This document shows positions 5,758 to 9,182 of a stretch of DNA of 9,182 bases, piece by piece. How positions within the stretch are numbered: position 1 is the stretch's first letter; each line of letters begins with the position of its first letter. Source of the DNA: Alphaproteobacteria bacterium (lineage in GTDB: Bacteria > Pseudomonadota > Alphaproteobacteria > Rhizobiales > Rhizobiaceae); assembly GCA_017308345.1 (NCBI GenBank), contig JAFKFE010000545.1, positions 2,593 to 11,774 on the forward strand. The letters are read 5' to 3'. The translations under genes were made by a program, and so were the position numbers. Below the pieces are notes generated by a model. The model saw nothing but the letters and a program-made list of their open reading frames with translations. It was not told where the DNA came from and ran no database searches.

Positions 5758-5885
5758 CGGGGCGCAATCAAGGGCAAGCATGGCAGCTTCGCGTCAAAGG
5801 CTTGGGCTTTGGTCCGAAAGCTCGTCGGCACAAAGTCTTATTTCCGCTTCAGGAGTATTCGATTCAGATTTTCTGACATGAAGCA

Positions 5886-5911
5886 GGAATATTCCTCCAA
5901 AGGCCGACGTT
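5886..5911 (+). promoter_or_regulatory. Candidate sigma-EcfG (general stress) promoter
   Basis: GGAAT (5886-5890), 17 bases, then CGTT (5908-5911) matches the alphaproteobacterial EcfG consensus GGAAC-N16/17-CGTT at 8 of 9 positions. Transcription would begin near 5918, leaving a leader of about 22 nt that just holds the strong GGAGG ribosome site. The -35 part overlaps a perfect palindrome GGAATATTCC (5886-5895), and an 11-bp near-copy (CAGGAGTATTC, 5850-5860, one mismatch to 5884-5894) lies 34 bp upstream. Confidence 0.5.
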
Positions 5912-5939
5912 GCCTTCAGGTTAGCAACGGAGGTCCATT

Positions 5940-6491
5940 ATGCCGAAAGTGATTTCATCTCGATTCTTCTGGCTGGCAATGCGCGCGTCAACCGCGCTGG
6001 CATTTGCGGTTGCGCCCTATCATCTAGCCTCGGACACTGTCGCCAAGATCGGACCGGCTGCCGCCTACGCGAAAGGCGGCGATGGTGGCGGCGGTGGCGG
6101 CGAAGGCCACGGCGGCAATTCAGGCTCCGGCGGCGGCTCCGGGTCGAGCGGCAGCTCCGGTCCAGGCGGCAATTCCGGACCTGGCGGCGGTGACGACGGC
6201 GGCAACTCAGGCAGCAGCGGGGACGACGGCGGCAACTCCGGCAGCGGCGGCGACGACGGCCCGGGCGACGACCATGGCGCAGATAGCGCCGCTGATCACG
6301 ACCAGGAGCATGTCAACCAACTGACTGGCGACAAGGTCGAGGTGGCCGGCAACAATATCGAAGTCACTCATCCCGACGGCACCAAGGAAGAGATCGAGAA
6401 CGGCCGCTTCGAACAGAAGGACGCCACCGGCCAAACGATCGTCGAGCGACCGGCGACACCGGAAGATGTGGCAAGGCTGCAAGGCCTTTGA
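5940..6491 (+). CDS. Secreted Gly/Ser/Asp-rich protein with small C-terminal domain
   Basis: This is a 183-aa protein with an excellent ribosome site (GGAGG, 6 nt before the ATG). Residues 1-44 look like a long signal peptide or anchor (hydrophobic core AMRASTALAFAVAPYHLA; AAAYA near 40-44). Residues 45-120 are low complexity, almost all Gly, Ser, Asn and Asp, including repeats of DDGGNSGSSG. The acidic Gly-Asp stretch could bind divalent cations, but it does not follow the nonapeptide pattern of RTX proteins. Residues about 127-183 form an ordered segment: VEVAGNNIEVTHPDGTKEEI, ENGRFEQKD, then TIVERPATPEDVARLQGL. I have seen similar C-terminal segments in short alphaproteobacterial proteins, without known function. 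It is preceded by a possible stress promoter and followed by hairpins. Role unknown; a periplasmic or surface stress protein is a guess. Confidence 0.82.
   Translation: MPKVISSRFFWLAMRASTALAFAVAPYHLASDTVAKIGPAAAYAKGGDGGGGGGEGHGGNSGSGGGSGSSGSSGPGGNSGPGGGDDGGNSGSSGDDGGNSGSGGDDGPGDDHGADSAADHDQEHVNQLTGDKVEVAGNNIEVTHPDGTKEEIENGRFEQKDATGQTIVERPATPEDVARLQGL
6192..6260 (+). repeat. Imperfect 30-bp coding tandem repeat (DDGGNSGSxG)
   Basis: Two 30-bp units (6192-6221, 6222-6251) and a partial third (6252-6260) encode DDGGNSGSSG, DDGGNSGSGG and DDG. This is part of a wider Gly/Ser-rich tract that probably varies in length by slippage. Confidence 0.75.
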
Positions 6492-6500
6492 AATCAGCCC

Positions 6501-6547
6501 TGCCGCAACAAAGCGGCACCGGGATCGCCCCGCCGTCGGGCGGGGCG
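6501..6547. terminator. Two hairpins between convergent genes (possible bidirectional terminator)
   Basis: TGCCGC / GCGGCA (6501-6506, 6513-6518) forms a 6-bp stem. CGCCCCGCC / GGCGGGGCG (6526-6534, 6539-6547) forms a 9-bp GC-rich stem with a 4-nt loop. The second is followed by only a weak T-rich run (CTTCTT) on the plus strand. The position, in the 81-bp gap between two gene ends, favours termination in both directions. Confidence 0.5.
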
Positions 6548-6572
6548 ACTTCTTCGGGGCGAGCGCCGAACC

Positions 6573-8096
6573 TCACGCCCGCACGTCGACGATGCCCATC
6601 ATGCCGAGTTGCTCGTGCTCCAGGATGTGGCAGTGGTACATGCGCGGACCCGGCCGATCCTGGCGCGTGAGAAGCCGCACCGTCTCGCCGCGCGCCACGT
6701 TGACCGTGTCCTTCCACGCGAGATAGGGCGGCTTGGCGACCTTGCCGCCGAGCTCGCTCTCGACCACCTGGAACTGGGTGCCATGGAGGTGAAACGGATG
6801 GTCCATGTCGCTCTGGTTGACGATTTCCCAGAGCTCGGTATCGCCGGCACGGGCGACGATGTCGACGCGGCCCATCTCGAACGCCTTGCCATTGATCAGA
6901 AAGCCCATTTCCATGCCGGTGGCGTTCATCGCCATGGTCTCGGTGAAGACGAAACGGCGGCTGACCGTGGGAGCCCCGAGCGGCGCGATCGGCCTCAGCC
7001 GACCGGGCAATGGCGGCATCGCCTCGGCCGGCGCGTCGGAGACGTCGACGGTGAGCAGCGTCATGCCGGCGTCCGCCGGCCGGCCCGGCCCCATCCAGCC
7101 GCGGTCATAGTCGAGCGTTGTGAGCGTGGCGACGCCCGGGCGGTCGAAGGCTACGACCAATTCGGCGCGCTCGGCAGGGCCGAGCAGGAGTTCCTCGACC
7201 GCGACCGGCGCCTCCAGGAGCCCGCCATCGCTGCCGATCACGGTCATCGAGGCGTTGGCGAAAGCGAGCCTGAGGAAGCGCGCATTGGTGGCGTTGTAGA
7301 GCCGCAGGCGCCGTCTGGCGCCCATCCCCACGGCCAGCTTCGGGTTCTTCTGGCCGTTGACCAGCACATGGTCGCCGACCCGGCCGTTCATCATGTCGAT
7401 CATGGTGTTGTCGGGCATGGTGCCATCGGCGGCCAGGCGAAGGTCGGTGAACATGAGCGCGGTGTCGCCATAGGCGGCCGGAACCGGATCGACTTTCGCC
7501 TTGACGACGAAGGCGCCGGCAAGGCCGCGATAGACCTGCTCGGCCGTCCGGCCATGCGGATGCGGATGATACCAGTAGGAGCCGGCCGAGCCCTCGGGCA
7601 GCTCGAAGGCGTAGACGCGGTCGGCGCCCGCCGCCACCGGATCCATCGGATTGCCGTCCTGGTCAGCCGGCACCGGCATGCCGTGCCAGTGGATGGTGCT
7701 TTGCTCGCCCTCGATCCGGTTGGCGAAGGTGATCTCGACGCGGTCGCCTTCATGGGCCTCGATCCGCGGCCCCGGGCTCGTGCCGTTATAGGCGAGGATC
7801 GGCGTGTCCTGGCCCTCGACGAAGCGCGCCGTGGCGGGCTCGGCCGTCAGCCTTGCCTTGAACAGGCCGGGCCGCCCGCCCTCATTGGCAAGCAGCGGCA
7901 ATTCGCGCAGCGCCTCGCCCTCGGGCAGCGCGGCGGAGGCCTGGCCCATGGCGCCCCCCATGGCGCCCCCCATGGCGCCCATGTCATGGCCCGCGTGGCC
8001 CATGCCCGGCATACCATCCATCTTCATCTGCGCCAGGGCGCGAGAGCCAGTCAGGGCCGCTGCCAGGCCCGCCACCAGAAAGCCGCGTCGGTCCAT
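6573..8096 (-). CDS. Multicopper oxidase, CueO-like, Tat-exported
   Basis: The 507-aa protein has all four copper-binding blocks: HWHG (136-139), YHPHPHG (176-182), HPFHLHG (433-439) and HCHILEHEQLGM (488-499), including the type 1 Cys489, His494 and axial Met499. The N-terminus MDRRGFLVAGLAAALTG carries a twin arginine and ends in ALA before Q23, so the folded enzyme is exported by Tat to the periplasm. Residues 24-52 hold eight Met and two His (MKMDGMPGMGHAGHDMGAMG and a GGAM repeat), a likely Cu(I)-binding extension. The expected role is oxidation of Cu(I) to less toxic Cu(II), as with CueO or PcoA/CopA. I chose the ATG at 8096 because GAGGAG lies 6 nt before it; the in-frame ATG at 8141 would bury the Tat signal. 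A copper-type MerR promoter lies upstream. No copper-efflux or regulator gene is inside the window. Laccase-like phenol oxidation is an alternative activity. Confidence 0.95.
   Translation of the reverse strand: MDRRGFLVAGLAAALTGSRALAQMKMDGMPGMGHAGHDMGAMGGAMGGAMGQASAALPEGEALRELPLLANEGGRPGLFKARLTAEPATARFVEGQDTPILAYNGTSPGPRIEAHEGDRVEITFANRIEGEQSTIHWHGMPVPADQDGNPMDPVAAGADRVYAFELPEGSAGSYWYHPHPHGRTAEQVYRGLAGAFVVKAKVDPVPAAYGDTALMFTDLRLAADGTMPDNTMIDMMNGRVGDHVLVNGQKNPKLAVGMGARRRLRLYNATNARFLRLAFANASMTVIGSDGGLLEAPVAVEELLLGPAERAELVVAFDRPGVATLTTLDYDRGWMGPGRPADAGMTLLTVDVSDAPAEAMPPLPGRLRPIAPLGAPTVSRRFVFTETMAMNATGMEMGFLINGKAFEMGRVDIVARAGDTELWEIVNQSDMDHPFHLHGTQFQVVESELGGKVAKPPYLAWKDTVNVARGETVRLLTRQDRPGPRMYHCHILEHEQLGMMGIVDVRA
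7945..7980 (-). repeat. Three perfect 12-bp repeats in the Met-rich segment
   Basis: CCCATGGCGCCC occurs three times without mismatch (7945, 7957, 7969). On the coding strand it gives the GGAM repeat at residues 40-51 of the oxidase. The copies are identical at the DNA level, which points to recent slippage expansion. Confidence 0.85.
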
Positions 8097-8150
8097 CTTA
8101 TTCTCCTCGATCGCGATTGGGAAAGGACGTCGCCATGACATCCTTCGAAG

Positions 8151-8181
8151 ACGCTACAGGTTCCAGCAACTGGAAGGTCAA
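8151..8181 (-). promoter_or_regulatory. CueR/HmrR-type copper-responsive promoter of the multicopper oxidase
   Basis: On the minus strand the -35 is TTGACC (8181-8176) and the -10 is TAGCGT (8156-8151), separated by 19 bp rather than 17, the hallmark of MerR-family activator promoters. The spacer holds the dyad TCCAG-TTG-CTGGA, and the left half-site ACCTTCC is identical to the copper-promoter consensus (ACCTTCC-N7-GGAAGGT); the right half is GGAACCT. Transcription should start near 8144, about 48 nt before the ATG. The -10 matches TATAAT at only 3 of 6, fitting activator dependence. Confidence 0.75.
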
Positions 8182-8595
8182 GCGGGAATCCAAGAGGCCG
8201 GCGAGGCGTTGCGCCGTGGTCCGTGTTTGGTGGGCGCGACAAAAATGCCGCAACACCCCACGACATGCTCCCGCTGCCGTTTTTTCACCCGAATCGGCCT
8301 CTAGCCGGCTGAGGACGCTGCAATTCCAGCCTTCACGTTTTCTTGACAGGGGCCGGAAAAACGGGCAGCAAAGCGGGTGAGGGAGAGCATTTCTACCCTG
8401 GCGCAGACCGTGGAGGGCTCTTTTTTCGTATGGACCGTCGCCAAATCGGCGATTGGTGGAGGGATTGGTTAACCATCTTTGTCCATCTTTTGAATCAATC
8501 GGCAACAGACGCGAGTAGGTGCAGGGGGCACCAGCGAACTGTGATCGTGACGGGTGCCAGGTCCGCAAACCGGCATGCCGATTGAGAGTGGTCGT
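8182..8595. other. About 410 bp without a convincing gene; holds a CtrA-like half site
   Basis: This is the space between the copper promoter and the next start. TTAACCAT (8469-8476) matches the alphaproteobacterial CtrA 8-mer half site exactly, 120 bp before the start at 8596. It is followed by a short direct repeat (CCATCTTT twice, 11-bp period). A lone TTGACA at 8343-8348 has no matching -10. CGCC-AAATC-GGCG near 8439 can form a small hairpin. Open frames here have no ribosome site and odd composition, so I call none. Confidence 0.4.
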
Positions 8596-9182
8596 ATGGC
8601 GTTTTTGCGTTTGAAAAACCGGGGTGACGCTCCTCATGGGGAGGTGACTTCGAAAAAAACTGGTCATCGTTGGGTCGTGGTGCCCGTTGTCGGCGCCGCG
8701 CTTGCCCTATGGTCCGCCGCAACCCTGGCGGGGCTCTATTCCGTGAGCACATCGCTGACCGCCGCTTCCAACGGATTGCCGCAAGGCGTGCTTTCGCCGC
8801 GCGCCATCGCGCTTGGCGACCAGCGGCGGCAGATCGCCAATGCCTGGGCGCCGCGCCTGGCCGCCAATGGCGGCTACAAGGCAGGCTCGCTCACCGGCGG
8901 CTGCGACGCCGGCTGCTTCAGCCTCGCGACAAGCTTCAGACACGACAACCAAGCCGCTGAAAAACAGAAGAATAATGGCCTCGACGGCAAGACGGCGCGC
9001 CTCAAGCTGCCGGCGCCCGACAGCGTCGCGAGGGAAAAGGTCGTGGTGGTGGCTTCGGCGGCCGGCGCCGCCGACCGCTTCGACGGCGTGGTGAAGCGCG
9101 CGGCGCTTTCACCGCAGAAGCTTGCCGACGCCTTCGCCCGCGCCGAGAACGCGCCATTCCTGCTTGCCAGCCTGCCTTCGGC
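8596..9182 (+). CDS. Membrane-anchored protein of unknown function, 3' part missing
   Basis: The frame is open from 8596 to the window edge (195 codons), with codon use like the neighbours. Residues 1-25 are basic and polar. Residues 26-48 are one hydrophobic segment (WVVVPVVGAALALWSAATLA and on), giving a signal anchor with the rest in the periplasm. The outer part has a GGCDAGCF pair of cysteines (about 98-105), a polar insert rich in Lys/Asn/Gln (HDNQAAEKQKNN), and helical sequence LSPQKLADAFARAENAPFLL near the cut end. I recognise no family. A cell-wall or peptidase-type domain could follow beyond the edge, but nothing visible shows it. In-frame upstream starts at 8575 (ATG) and 8554 (GTG) are possible; 8596 has the better, still weak, ribosome site (GAGAG). 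Confidence 0.7.
   Translation, partial: MAFLRLKNRGDAPHGEVTSKKTGHRWVVVPVVGAALALWSAATLAGLYSVSTSLTAASNGLPQGVLSPRAIALGDQRRQIANAWAPRLAANGGYKAGSLTGGCDAGCFSLATSFRHDNQAAEKQKNNGLDGKTARLKLPAPDSVAREKVVVVASAAGAADRFDGVVKRAALSPQKLADAFARAENAPFLLASLPS

Noticed and set aside
6609..8138. Long plus-strand open frame (over 500 codons) opposite the multicopper oxidase
   Set aside because: It is the antisense of a gene with complete copper motifs; the antisense product is rich in Arg/Gly/His and has no recognisable domain, as expected in GC-rich DNA.
8343..8371. TTGACA as a -35 box
   Set aside because: At 16-18 bp downstream there is only CAGCAA or similar, no usable -10.
8430..8582. Short open frame starting MDRRQIGDWWRDW
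   Set aside because: No ribosome site, ends without any recognisable pattern, and lies across the CtrA-like site in the probable leader of the next gene.

Overview
The window is high-GC DNA with compact genes and strong codon bias. It most likely comes from an alphaproteobacterium of the Rhizobiales, with Mesorhizobium or a close relative as best guess. The basis is the mosaic intergenic palindrome at 2402-2508 (RIME-like, typical of rhizobia), a sigma-EcfG-type promoter, an HmrR/CueR-type copper promoter and several small proteins of a kind I associate with rhizobia. No RNA gene, CRISPR array, insertion sequence or integrase is visible.

Left part (1-2508): a secreted AcpA-type acid phosphatase (minus strand, cut by the window edge) is divergent from a periplasmic di-haem cytochrome c peroxidase of the MauG/BCCP family. 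A perfect inverted repeat lies between them. The peroxidase gene ends in a long hairpin with a T-tract, which is the first half of the RIME-like element.

Middle part (2560-6491): a run of small, mostly uncharacterised genes. These are a 64-aa protein behind a CRP-like site, a convergent 72-aa protein, a gene-poor 437-bp stretch, a 48-aa single-span membrane peptide and a 77-aa conserved-looking protein. After them come three membrane proteins (YqaA/DedA-like, PAP2 phosphatase, DUF2127) and a secreted Gly/Ser/Asp-rich protein with a candidate sigma-EcfG promoter. The convergent yqaA-like and PAP2 genes meet inside four tandem 18-bp repeats, and each copy carries stop codons in the frames of both genes. 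The set looks like envelope or general-stress functions, but that is inference.

Right part (6573-9182): a Tat-exported multicopper oxidase of the CueO type with a Met/His-rich N-terminus. Its promoter has the 19-bp spacer and dyad expected for a copper-responsive MerR-family activator, so it is probably a periplasmic copper-detoxifying cuprous oxidase. About 500 bp without a convincing gene separates it from a divergent, membrane-anchored protein of unknown function that runs off the window.

I see no clear case of an undescribed multi-gene system. The most unusual items are the stop-codon-bearing tandem repeat, the inverted-repeat core shared by two divergent intergenic regions, and the small-protein cluster.
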